A DNA stretch of 64,000 nt from CALBTQ01 sp036725605 (GTDB taxonomy: Bacteria; Lernaellota; Lernaellaia; Lernaellales; Lernaellaceae). The translations under genes were made by a program, and so were the position numbers. Under the pieces are notes generated by a model. The model made no database searches. It was not told the DNA's origin and was given only the letters and a program-made list of their open reading frames with translations. The stretch is from positions 46,054 to 110,053 of the forward strand of contig DAIMDW010000023.1 in NCBI GenBank assembly GCA_036725605.1. Direction: 5' to 3'. Below are positions 16,464 to 24,548 of this stretch, one piece after another (the stretch's first letter is position 1; each line of letters begins with the position of its first letter).

Positions 16464-17056
16464 TCGCGTATCACCTCATCTACATTTTCTTCGGGCTGGG
16501 CGTGCTGGCCGGCGGCGTGAACGTCGTGGCCCAGAAGAATCCGGTCAACAGCGCCATCAGCCTGTTGTTCACCTTCATGTGCGTGGCGGCGCTGTACATC
16601 CTGCACGGATCGCCGTTTCTGGCGATGATCCAGATCATCGTCTACGCCGGTGCGATTCTGATTCTGGTGGTCTTCACCATCATGCTGCTGGCGCTGCGCG
16701 AACCGGGGCAGGGGCTCGGGAAATTCTGGACGATGCCGCAGAAGCTCGCCGCGTTGATCGTCGGCGTGGCCCTGGCCGTCGAACTGGTGATCGTCGCCGT
16801 GCAGGGCTTGGGCAGTCTGGCCGCGCCCGCCGGCGCGAGCCTGGCCGAGATCGCGTCGCCCGCAACGCTGGGCAAGGCGCTGTTCAGCAAATACCTGCTG
16901 CCCTTCGAAGTGGCCAGCGTGCTGTTGCTGGTGGCCATCGTCGGCGCGGTGGTGCTGACCCGGCGGCCGCACGGCACGGCGGCGGCGATCGACGCCCCGC
17001 ACGCCGACGAGACGATCGAGCCGCCCGCCGGCGACGAGCAAGGAGGTCAGGCATGA
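16460..17056 (+). CDS. nuoJ: NADH-quinone oxidoreductase subunit J
   Basis: A 198-residue membrane subunit with about five helices. The core motif is in NPVNSAISLLFTFMCVAALYIL and the third helix region QIIVYAGAILILVVFTIMLL, which contains the pi-bulge region important for proton pumping. The last 35 residues are polar and rich in Ala and Pro. It overlaps nuoI by four bases at the start and nuoK by four bases at the end, so translation is coupled. Confidence 0.93.
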   Translation: MIAYHLIYIFFGLGVLAGGVNVVAQKNPVNSAISLLFTFMCVAALYILHGSPFLAMIQIIVYAGAILILVVFTIMLLALREPGQGLGKFWTMPQKLAALIVGVALAVELVIVAVQGLGSLAAPAGASLAEIASPATLGKALFSKYLLPFEVASVLLLVAIVGAVVLTRRPHGTAAAIDAPHADETIEPPAGDEQGGQA

Positions 17057-17355
17057 TTCCCGTCAGCTATCCGTTGTTGATCGGCGCGCTGCTGTTTTCC
17101 ATCGGCGCCTTCGGCGTGCTGGTGCGGCGCAACGCGATCATCATGTTCATGTGCATCGAGCTGATGCTCAACGCGGTGAACCTCACGCTGATCGGCCTGT
17201 CGGGCCATTTGCAGGTCGTCGACGGACCGATCTTCGTCATGTTCATCATGGCCGTCGCCGCGGCCGAAGCCGCCGTCGGCCTCGCGATCTTCATCGCCCT
17301 GTACCGGCGCAAAGCGACCATCGACGTCGCCAACTTCAACATCCTCAAAGGCTAG
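17053..17355 (+). CDS. nuoK: NADH-quinone oxidoreductase subunit K
   Basis: A 100-residue membrane subunit related to MrpC, the usual length for the family. It has three helices with conserved Glu residues in CIELMLNAVNL and AAAEAAVGLAI, which are part of the proton path. The ATG at 17053 has AGGAGG six bases upstream and overlaps the nuoJ stop. It precedes nuoL by 10 bases. Confidence 0.95.
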   Translation: MIPVSYPLLIGALLFSIGAFGVLVRRNAIIMFMCIELMLNAVNLTLIGLSGHLQVVDGPIFVMFIMAVAAAEAAVGLAIFIALYRRKATIDVANFNILKG

Positions 17356-17365
17356 GGAGCGCCCG

Positions 17366-19309
17366 ATGGGAGATTGGCTGTTTCTGATTCCGCTGCTGCC
17401 GCTGATCGGCGTGATCCTCAACGGCCTGGTCAGCGTCAAATCGTGGCCGCACAACGAAAGGCTGACCGGCGTGATCGGCTCGCTCACCGTGCTGGGCAGT
17501 TTCCTGCTGGGCCTGTTCGCGTTCTTCGAACTGCTGGGCATGCCGGCCGAATCGCGGCGGTTGGTCAACGAGCTATACACCTGGATCGCCGCCGGTCCGC
17601 TGGAAGTGAAATTCTCTTTCGCCTTCGATCAACTGTCGGCGGTGATGGTGCTGGTCGTGAGCGGCGTGGGCTTTTTGATTCACGTCTACTCGATCGGCTA
17701 CATGCACGGCGATCGGGGCTTCCGCCGCTTCTTCACGTACATGAACCTGTTCGTGTTCGCCATGTTGCTGTTGGTGCTCGGCGACAACTTCCTGCTGATG
17801 TTCATCGGTTGGGAGGGCGTCGGGCTTTGTTCCTATCTGCTGATCGGCTACTTCTACGAGAAGAAGAGCGCGGCCGACGCCGGGAAGAAGGCCTTCGTCG
17901 TCAATCGCATCGGCGACTTCGGTTTCCTGCTGGCGATGTTCATGGTCTTCTACAACTTCGGCACGCTGGAATTCGAGGGCGTCGCCAAGCAGGCCGCCAC
18001 CGCCGGCTCCGGCGTGATCCTGACGATCTGCCTGCTGTTGTTCCTGGGCGCGACCGGCAAGAGCGCGCAGATTCCGCTGTACTTCTGGCTGCCCGACGCG
18101 ATGGAAGGCCCGACCCCGGTCAGCGCGTTGATCCACGCCGCGACGATGGTCACCGCCGGCGTCTATATGATCGCCCGTTCGCATTTTCTGTTCGACCTCG
18201 CGCCGCTGGCGCAGGCGGTGGTCGTCACCGTCGGCTGCCTGACGGCCTTTTACGCCGCGACGATCGCCTTCGCGCAGCGCGACATCAAGCGCATCCTGGC
18301 CTACTCGACGATCAGCCAGCTCGGCTACATGTTCGTGGGCGTGGGCATCGGCGCGTACGCGGCCGGCGTGTTCCACCTGATGACCCACGCGTTCTTCAAG
18401 GCGCTGCTCTTCCTCGGCGCGGGCTCGGTGATGCACGCGCTGCAGGGCGAACTGGACGTCTACAAAATGGGCGGACTGAAAAAGTACATGCCCGCGACCT
18501 TCTGGACGTTCCTCATCGCCACGCTGGCCATCAGCGGTCTGCCGCCGCTGTCCGGCTTTTTCTCGAAAGATGAAATTCTGTGGAAGGCCTTCTCCACGCA
18601 CCTGGCCGGCGTGCCGACCGCGTGGAACATCGCCATTTACGGCCTGGGTTTGCTCACCGCCGGCATGACCGCCTTCTACATGTTCCGCGCCGTGTTCCTC
18701 GCCTTCTTCGGCGAAAGCCGCATGGACCCCGAGGTCGAAGCGCACGTGCATGAAAGCCCCAAGACGATGACCCTGCCGTTGCTGATTCTGGCGCTGCTGA
18801 GCGTCGGCGGCGGGTTGATCGGCATTCCGCACGTCCTGGGCGGCGGCGCGCATTTTGAAAAATGGCTCGAACCGCTGGTGGCTCACGGCGCGCACGGCGG
18901 CGCTCATCACGCGCCGGCGTCGCTGGAGATGGGCTTGATGGCCGCCTCGGTGAGCGTGGCCGCGCTGGGCATCTTCCTGGCCTGGCTGTTCTATCGCAAA
19001 AAGACCGAGGTGCCCGCCGGCTTCGTGGCGCGGCATCCCAAGCTGCACCGCACGGTGTTCAATAAGTATTACGTCGACGAGTTCAACGAACGGGCCGTGA
19101 TCAATCCGCTCAAGCGCGTGTCGACCAACTTCCTGTGGGGTTTCGTCGACACCTGGATCATCGACGGCGCGGTCAACGGCACGGCCTGGCTGGCCAAGGC
19201 CGCCGGGCGGACGTTCGCCAGGCTGCAAACCGGCCGCGTGTACGGCTACGCGCTGACGATTTTAATCGGCGCGGTGCTGGTCGTCGGCTTCGTCCTGTTG
19301 CGTGGATAA
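17366..19309 (+). CDS. nuoL: NADH-quinone oxidoreductase subunit L
   Basis: A 647-residue antiporter-like proton-pumping subunit (MrpA/ND5 type) with about 16 helices and the long C-terminal lateral helix. The core shows FIGWEGVGLCSYLLIGYF, the pumping-lysine region YFWLPDAMEGPTPVSALIHAATMVTAGVYM (in parts: WLPDAMEGPTPVSALIHAAT) and AYSTISQLGYMFVG. A His-rich loop (AHGAHGGAHH) near residue 505 is unusual but lies in a variable region. Start is ATG with AGGGAG upstream. Confidence 0.95.
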   Translation: MGDWLFLIPLLPLIGVILNGLVSVKSWPHNERLTGVIGSLTVLGSFLLGLFAFFELLGMPAESRRLVNELYTWIAAGPLEVKFSFAFDQLSAVMVLVVSGVGFLIHVYSIGYMHGDRGFRRFFTYMNLFVFAMLLLVLGDNFLLMFIGWEGVGLCSYLLIGYFYEKKSAADAGKKAFVVNRIGDFGFLLAMFMVFYNFGTLEFEGVAKQAATAGSGVILTICLLLFLGATGKSAQIPLYFWLPDAMEGPTPVSALIHAATMVTAGVYMIARSHFLFDLAPLAQAVVVTVGCLTAFYAATIAFAQRDIKRILAYSTISQLGYMFVGVGIGAYAAGVFHLMTHAFFKALLFLGAGSVMHALQGELDVYKMGGLKKYMPATFWTFLIATLAISGLPPLSGFFSKDEILWKAFSTHLAGVPTAWNIAIYGLGLLTAGMTAFYMFRAVFLAFFGESRMDPEVEAHVHESPKTMTLPLLILALLSVGGGLIGIPHVLGGGAHFEKWLEPLVAHGAHGGAHHAPASLEMGLMAASVSVAALGIFLAWLFYRKKTEVPAGFVARHPKLHRTVFNKYYVDEFNERAVINPLKRVSTNFLWGFVDTWIIDGAVNGTAWLAKAAGRTFARLQTGRVYGYALTILIGAVLVVGFVLLRG

Positions 19310-19330
19310 ACCGAGAGGGGAAACGCTCCG

Positions 19331-20887
19331 ATGTCGTTTCGATTGATTAGTCTGGTGATTTTTCTGCCGGCGATTTTCGCGGGGTTGCTGTTGTTTGTGC
19401 CGCGCGAAAAGGAGGAACTGCTGCGGCGGCTGGCGCTGATCGGTTCGCTGATCGTGTTCGTGCTCAGCCTGCCGTTGTACTTCCTCTACAAGCCCGCGAC
19501 CGCGCTGTGGCTGCTGGAAAAACCGATCGAGTGGATTCCCGCGTGGGGCGTGCGTTACGCGGTGGGCGTGGACGGCATCAGCCTGTTTTTGGTGCTGCTG
19601 ACGACCTTCCTCACGCCGCTGTGCATCCTGGCCTCGTGGCGTTACATCACCGATCGCGTCAAAGCCTACCTGATCAGCTTCCTGCTGCTGGAAGCGGCGA
19701 TGATCGGCACCTTCTGCGCGCTGGACGTGTTCATCTTCTATCTGTTCTGGGAAACGATGCTCGTGCCGATGTATTTGATCATCGGCGTCTGGGGCGGGCC
19801 GCGCCGCATTTACGCCGCGGTGAAATTCTTCCTGTACACCATGGTCGGCTCGGTGCTGATGCTCGTGGCGATCATGGTCACCTACTTCCAATTGCCCGTC
19901 GCCGAACGCGGCTTCGACCTGTTCAATTGGTATCAGGCGGGCGTGGCGCCGCATTTGCAAATCTGGTGCTTCCTCGCCTTCGCGCTGGCCTTCGCGATCA
20001 AGGTGCCGATGTTCCCCTTCCACACCTGGCTGCCCGACGCGCACGTCGAAGCGCCCACCGCCGGTTCGGTGATCCTCGCCGGCGTGCTGCTGAAGATGGG
20101 CACTTACGGCTTCGTGCGTTTCGCCATGCCGCTGTATCCGGAAGCGGCGCAAACGCTGGCCCCGCTGCTGGCGGCGCTGGCGGTGATCGGCATCGTCTAC
20201 GGCGCGCTGGTCGCCATGGTGCAAAAGGACGTGAAAAAACTCGTCGCCTACAGCTCGGTCAGCCACCTGGGTTTCGTCATGCTCGGCCTGTTCGCCTTCA
20301 ACGCGCAGGGCGCGGCGGGCGGCGTGTTGCAGATGGTCAACCACGGGTTGTCCACCGGCGCGCTCTTCCTTTTGGTCGGCGTGCTCTACGAGCGCCGGCA
20401 CACGCGGATGATCGCCGATTTCGGCGGCATCGCCCGCGTGATGCCCGCCTTCGCGACGATCTTCATGATCACCACGCTTTCCTCGATCGGTCTGCCGGGC
20501 ACCAACGGTTTCATCGGCGAGTTCCTCGTGCTCATCGGCGCGTTCGAACATCACCGCGCGCTGACCGTCGTGGCCACCAGCGGGGTGATTCTCGCCGCGT
20601 GCTACATGCTCTGGATGGTGCAGCGGGTTTTCTTCGGCGCGGTCAAGCACGAGGCGAATCGGAACTTGCCCGACCTGAACAAGCGCGAGTGGGCGTACCT
20701 GCTGCCGATCATGGTGTTCATCTTCTGGATCGGCTTCTACCCGCAGACGTTCCTGCGCAAGATGGAGCCGAGTATCGATCACTGGCTGACGCAAATGAAC
20801 TTCACCGCGACCGCGCGGGTCGAAAGCGCGCTGCCGTCCGCAGCGGAGCGCGAGATCGGCGCCGGTCCGGATTTCGTCGTCGAGTAG
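19331..20887 (+). CDS. nuoM: NADH-quinone oxidoreductase subunit M
   Basis: A 518-residue antiporter-like subunit (ND4 type) with about 14 helices. The conserved regions are FWETMLVPMYLIIGVWGG, PFHTWLPDAHVEAPTAGSVI and YSSVSHLGFVMLG, which contain the Glu, Lys and His residues of the pumping channel. The last 70 residues after the final helix are a polar extension. It lies 21 bases after nuoL and 13 bases before nuoN. Confidence 0.95.
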   Translation: MSFRLISLVIFLPAIFAGLLLFVPREKEELLRRLALIGSLIVFVLSLPLYFLYKPATALWLLEKPIEWIPAWGVRYAVGVDGISLFLVLLTTFLTPLCILASWRYITDRVKAYLISFLLLEAAMIGTFCALDVFIFYLFWETMLVPMYLIIGVWGGPRRIYAAVKFFLYTMVGSVLMLVAIMVTYFQLPVAERGFDLFNWYQAGVAPHLQIWCFLAFALAFAIKVPMFPFHTWLPDAHVEAPTAGSVILAGVLLKMGTYGFVRFAMPLYPEAAQTLAPLLAALAVIGIVYGALVAMVQKDVKKLVAYSSVSHLGFVMLGLFAFNAQGAAGGVLQMVNHGLSTGALFLLVGVLYERRHTRMIADFGGIARVMPAFATIFMITTLSSIGLPGTNGFIGEFLVLIGAFEHHRALTVVATSGVILAACYMLWMVQRVFFGAVKHEANRNLPDLNKREWAYLLPIMVFIFWIGFYPQTFLRKMEPSIDHWLTQMNFTATARVESALPSAAEREIGAGPDFVVE

Positions 20888-20900
20888 GAGGTTGCGACCG

Positions 20901-22367
20901 ATGACCGACATGGCCTTCAACCTGTTTTCACCGCCGATCCTGATCCTCTACGGCATGGTCATGGTGCTGCTGGTCGAGATTCTCGCCCCGCGTCAGACGG
21001 CCCGCCAGGTGCGCCGCCTGTCGCCGACCCTCGCGCTGCTCACGCTGCTGATCACGCTGATCTTCATCGCGCTGCGCTGGAACGGCGCGACCGCCGCCGA
21101 GGGTTTCGCGGGGATGATCGTGCTGGATCGCTTCGCGCTGTTCGCCATGGGCGTGCTGTGCACGGCCGGCGCGCTGAGCGTGCTGTCGGCGTGGAACTAC
21201 CTGACGACCGTCGACGAGGACCACGGCGAATATTACGTGCTGCTGCTGGGTGCGGTGTTCGGCGGTATGGTCATGGTCGGCGCGGCCGACCTGCTGATGA
21301 TCTTCATCGGTCTGGAGATCATGTCCATCAGCCTGTATGTGCTCTGCGGTTTCCTGCGCCGCCGCGACGAATCGGGCGAAAGCGCGTTGAAGTATTTCCT
21401 GCTGGGCGCGTTCGCGACCGGCTTTTTGCTCTACGGCGTGGCGCTGCTGTTCGGCGCGACCGGCTCGACGCACCTGGCCGACATCGCCGGCGCGGAAAAA
21501 TCGACGCTGCTGTTGGCCGGCATGGCGCTGCTGTTGGTCGGCTTCGGTTTCAAGATCGCCGCGTTCCCCTTCCACGTGTGGACGCCCGACGTTTACCAGG
21601 GCGCGCCCGGACCGGTCAGCGGCTTCATGGCCGCGGCGGTTAAAGCGGCCGCCTTCGCCACGTTGTTGCGGGTGCTGGTCGTCGCGCTCGAACCGTTGCG
21701 CGTCGAGTGGGCTTACGTGCTGTATTATGTGGCCATCGCCACGATGGTTTTCGGCAACATCGCCGCGCTGGTGCAGAATCACCTCAAACGGTTGCTGGCT
21801 TATTCGTCGATCGCCCACGCGGGCTACCTGCTGGTCGGCGTGGTCGCGATGATCCGCCAGGAGCAGGCCGGGGCGGGCGCGGTGTTGTTCTACCTGTTGG
21901 CTTACACGCTGATGACCGTCGGCGCCTTCGCGATCGTCGCGCACCTGTCGCGTCGCGAGGCCGACGCGGACAACCTCGACGGCTACCGCGGTCTCGCCCG
22001 TCGGCATCCGTGGCTGGCCGCCTGCCTGACGATCTTCCTCATCTCGCTCGCGGGCATTCCGCCGCTGATCGGCTTCCCCGGAAAATTCGCGCTGTTCTCG
22101 GCCGCGGTGAAAGCCAACCTGATCGACCTGGTCGTCATCGGCGTGCTCACCAGCGCGCTGTCGGTTTACTATTACATCCGGGTGGTCTACCTGATGTACA
22201 TGACCGAAGCGGCCGAAGGCGCGCCGGCCGTCGAGGCGTCCGCGCTCGATTGGCCCGGCCGGGTGGCGCTGGCGGTGACCGGCGTGCTAACCTTGCTGCT
22301 GGGCATCGCTCCGGGCCGTCTGCTGGAACTGGCCGGCCAGGGCGCGGCGATGCTGTTGGGCCTGTAA
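20901..22367 (+). CDS. nuoN: NADH-quinone oxidoreductase subunit N
   Basis: A 488-residue antiporter-like subunit (ND2 type) and last gene of the operon. Signatures include GLEIMSISLYVLCGF, FPFHVWTPDVYQGAPGPVSG and YSSIAHAGYLLVGV. The ATG at 20901 is preferred because AGGAGG lies nine bases upstream; a TTG at 20892 overlaps that site. Together with the other subunits it gives an 11-subunit complex with full quinone and pumping machinery but no NADH-oxidising module. Confidence 0.95.
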   Translation: MTDMAFNLFSPPILILYGMVMVLLVEILAPRQTARQVRRLSPTLALLTLLITLIFIALRWNGATAAEGFAGMIVLDRFALFAMGVLCTAGALSVLSAWNYLTTVDEDHGEYYVLLLGAVFGGMVMVGAADLLMIFIGLEIMSISLYVLCGFLRRRDESGESALKYFLLGAFATGFLLYGVALLFGATGSTHLADIAGAEKSTLLLAGMALLLVGFGFKIAAFPFHVWTPDVYQGAPGPVSGFMAAAVKAAAFATLLRVLVVALEPLRVEWAYVLYYVAIATMVFGNIAALVQNHLKRLLAYSSIAHAGYLLVGVVAMIRQEQAGAGAVLFYLLAYTLMTVGAFAIVAHLSRREADADNLDGYRGLARRHPWLAACLTIFLISLAGIPPLIGFPGKFALFSAAVKANLIDLVVIGVLTSALSVYYYIRVVYLMYMTEAAEGAPAVEASALDWPGRVALAVTGVLTLLLGIAPGRLLELAGQGAAMLLGL

Positions 22368-22412
22368 CCGCGCGCAAATTTTCGCGACATCATTTTCGGG
22401 GAGGGAAGATCC

Positions 22413-23006
22413 ATGTCACGTTTTCTGTTTTTGCTGACCGTATTGACGGCCTTGGTGATGGCGTTTTCGTTGGGCGTCGCCTGCTCGTGCGACGATGACG
22501 ACGATGACGACGACGATGACGACGATGATGATGACGACGACGATGACAGCATGATCGGCGACGACGACGATAACGACGACGATACGGGCGTCGACGACGA
22601 CGATGACGATGACGACGATGATGACGACGACGATGTCGATCCGGCCTGCAATACCGAGGAACTGTGCTTCGGCACGTTCAACACCGAATTGATCGACGCG
22701 TCGAACATGCAGGAACTGGCGCAGGCCTACAACGGTTTCATCTTCTGTCTCAACGAAGCCGACGGCTGCACCAGCGTGTATTTCTCCTGCCTGGAAGGAT
22801 GCGGCAGCAACACCGAATGCATCGCCGCCTGTGACGGCAACTACTTCAACTGCGTCGAGGGCGTCTGCAACTGGGACGGTTACTGTTTGTCGGAATGCTA
22901 CGCCGGGTACGACCTGTGCGCCGCCGGTTGCGACGGCCTGACCGACTACGCCTGCCAGCGCGGGTGCTGGTTGGCCTACACCAATTGCGTACCCGATTGT
23001 TTTTAA
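22413..23006 (+). CDS. poly-Asp lipoprotein with Cys-rich domain
   Basis: A 197-residue lipoprotein. The signal peptide has its lipobox Cys at residue 24 (LGVAC), followed by two long runs of Asp separated by a short SMIG...NDDDTGV segment (about residues 27-74). The C-terminal 100 residues hold about 14 Cys in repeated pairs (for example CLEGCGSNTECIAACDG and CLSECYAGYDLCAAGC), likely disulfide-bonded outside the cytoplasm. GGGGAGGGA before the ATG supports the start. It lies 45 bases after nuoN with no terminator between, so some readthrough from nuo is possible. The function is unknown; the Asp run probably works as an extended linker. Confidence 0.8.
   Translation: MSRFLFLLTVLTALVMAFSLGVACSCDDDDDDDDDDDDDDDDDDDSMIGDDDDNDDDTGVDDDDDDDDDDDDDDVDPACNTEELCFGTFNTELIDASNMQELAQAYNGFIFCLNEADGCTSVYFSCLEGCGSNTECIAACDGNYFNCVEGVCNWDGYCLSECYAGYDLCAAGCDGLTDYACQRGCWLAYTNCVPDCF
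22491..22634 (+). repeat. GAC/GAT microsatellite encoding poly-Asp
   Basis: Two runs of GAC and GAT codons that code the Asp linker of the lipoprotein, interrupted by about 45 bases. Trinucleotide runs of this sort can change length in frame by slippage. Confidence 0.85.
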
Positions 23007-23029
23007 CGTATAACGACGGCCACACCATA

Positions 23030-23053
23030 GGGCGTCGCGAAGACGCCCTTTTT
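23030..23053 (+). terminator. Rho-independent terminator
   Basis: GGGCGTC (23030-23036) pairs with GACGCCC (23042-23048), followed by TTTTT. It lies 24 bases past the stop of the poly-Asp Cys-rich lipoprotein gene. Confidence 0.85.
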
Positions 23054-23085
23054 GTCGGAGGTGAAACGAAAAGGGGGATGACTAC

Positions 23086-24192
23086 ATGGCCTGGAAAATG
23101 GGTGAAGACATGATTTATCAACCGGTTATTCCGAAAAAAATCCGCACCAAAAAGCGGCAGATCCTCAAAACGAAGATTCGCTCGCTGGTGCCGGAAAAAG
23201 GGATGAAAGTCTCTTCACTGGTCGAGGCCATGAAGGGCATGTCGATTCAGGCGCGCAACATCGGGCGCTGCGCGGAAGTGATCGACGGCATCTATTCCGA
23301 TAAAAAACGGCCCACCGTGCTGCTGGGCCTGGCCGGTCCGCTGATTGCCGCGGGTCTGCGCAACGTCATTCGCGAGCTGGTCGCCGGCGGCTACGTCGAC
23401 GCGATTGTGTCGACCGGCGCGATTTTGTACCAGGACATTTACCAGGCGCGCGGCTTCGCGCATTACAAGGGTTCGCCCAACGCCGACGACGTCGAGCTGC
23501 GCGATTTGTACATCGACCGCATCTACGACACCTACGTCGACGAGGAAAAGTTCTGGGACACCGACATCTGGGTCGGCAAGCAGGCCGACAAGCTGCCGCG
23601 CCGCAACTATTCGAGCCGCCAGTTTCTCGATTACCTCGGCTCGGTGCTCACCGACGAAAATTCCATCGTGCGCACCTGTCACAAATGCGGCGTGCCGATC
23701 TTCGCGCCCGCGCTCAACGACAGCTCGATCGGCATCGGCCTGACCGAACACCGGCACCGCATGCATCAGTTGGGACAGGAGCCGATCCACATCGATTCGA
23801 TCCAGGACAATTACGAGTTGACGCAGTTGGTCGTCAAGTCGCGCAAGACCGCGGCGATCTACGTGGCCGGCGGCGTGCCGAAAAATTACATCAACGACGC
23901 GGTGGTTATGGGCTACATCTTCAAGCTGGAGCGCGGCCACGATTACGCGCTGCAGGTGACCACGGCGGTGACCGCCGACGGTGGTTTGAGTTCGAGCACG
24001 CTGGCCGAAGCGCAAAGCTGGGGCAAGGTCGACCGCAAGGCGCGCTACGCGATGGCCTGGGTCGAGCCCAGCGTCGCCCTGTCGCTGTTGGCCGCTTACG
24101 CCTTCGACAAATACCCCCGGCGCGAGCCGCTTCAAATGACCTGGGAAGGCGAAATGCTGACCAGGATTCAGTACCCGAAAACGAAAAAGTAG
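23086..24192 (+). CDS. deoxyhypusine-synthase-family protein
   Basis: A 368-residue protein of the deoxyhypusine synthase family, which uses NAD+ and spermidine to transfer an aminobutyl group. The NAD-binding opening (TVLLGLAGPLIAAGLRNVI) and the active-site region ending SWGKVD are present; Lys314 aligns with the catalytic Lys of eukaryotic enzymes (SWGKI). Bacteria generally lack the eIF5A substrate, and bacterial members are often homospermidine synthases or are uncharacterised. A polyamine role is therefore more likely than hypusine formation (inference). Terminators on both sides make it a single-gene unit. An in-frame ATG at 23110 is an alternative start. Confidence 0.88.
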   Translation: MAWKMGEDMIYQPVIPKKIRTKKRQILKTKIRSLVPEKGMKVSSLVEAMKGMSIQARNIGRCAEVIDGIYSDKKRPTVLLGLAGPLIAAGLRNVIRELVAGGYVDAIVSTGAILYQDIYQARGFAHYKGSPNADDVELRDLYIDRIYDTYVDEEKFWDTDIWVGKQADKLPRRNYSSRQFLDYLGSVLTDENSIVRTCHKCGVPIFAPALNDSSIGIGLTEHRHRMHQLGQEPIHIDSIQDNYELTQLVVKSRKTAAIYVAGGVPKNYINDAVVMGYIFKLERGHDYALQVTTAVTADGGLSSSTLAEAQSWGKVDRKARYAMAWVEPSVALSLLAAYAFDKYPRREPLQMTWEGEMLTRIQYPKTKK

Positions 24193-24216
24193 CCCGCTCC
24201 TTCAACGGGAAAAACG

Positions 24217-24246
24217 AGGTCGTCCTTCGCGGACGACCTTTTTTTT
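24217..24246 (+). terminator. Rho-independent terminator, copy 1
   Basis: AGGTCGTCC (24217-24225) pairs with GGACGACCT (24231-24239) around TTCGC, with eight T's overlapping the stem end. It lies 25 bases past the stop of the deoxyhypusine-synthase-like gene. Confidence 0.9.
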
Positions 24247-24280
24247 GTCGTCGTAATCGGATTGTTATGTGTCTCGTTTT

Positions 24281-24430
24281 TCACCCTCACCCCGGGCTAC
24301 GCCCGACCCTCTCCCCCAGGAGAGGGTAAGAAGCGGAAAATCACGGGACACGTAACGAGTACATGTCCCGGATTTTCAAAACTCCCTTCTCCCTGTGGGA
24401 GAAGGGGCGGGGATGAGGGCTGCTGAAAAA
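24281..24430. repeat. cluster of intergenic palindromic repeats, copy B
   Basis: Three hairpins lie in a row. ACCCTCTCC (24306-24314) pairs with GGAGAGGGT (24319-24327). CGGGACA (24344-24350) pairs with TGTCCCG (24364-24370), with pairing extending into the flanking GAAAATC/GATTTTC. CCCTTCTCCC (24384-24393) pairs with GGGAGAAGGG (24397-24406). The first unit and its flank match copy A near 11191-11236 in reverse orientation. Confidence 0.75.
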
Positions 24431-24463
24431 CACGGAAAATCATTTTCTCGTTTTCGCCGGATC

Positions 24464-24498
24464 GTCGTCCTTCGCGGACGACCTTTTTTTTGTCGTCG
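24464..24498 (+). terminator. duplicated terminator, copy 2
   Basis: GTCGTCC (24464-24470) pairs with GGACGAC (24476-24482), followed by CTTTTTTTT. The 35 bases are identical to 24219-24253, including the eight T's and GTCGTCG after them. Here it stands 51 bases in front of the CNNM gene rather than behind a gene. Confidence 0.8.
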
Positions 24499-24548
24499 CG
24501 TTGCGTGTATAACCGAAAGTAGAAACCGTTTCCCTCAACCCGGAGTCG

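Larger units (their letters stand above)
24193..24548. other. repeat-filled intergenic gap
   Basis: About 356 bases without a gene. It contains two copies of one terminator hairpin, carried on a 35-base direct repeat (24219-24253 and 24464-24498), and between them several palindromic repeats related to the one near 11200. There is no transposase or other coding signal. Confidence 0.8.

Noticed and set aside
23086..24192. Deoxyhypusine-synthase-like gene as proof of an archaeal or eukaryotic source
   Set aside because: Bacterial members of this family are known, and the rest of the window is plainly bacterial.
24281..24430. Repeat cluster as an insertion sequence
   Set aside because: It is too short, has no transposase frame and no clear terminal inverted repeats of an IS; only hairpins and duplicated terminator sequence are present.
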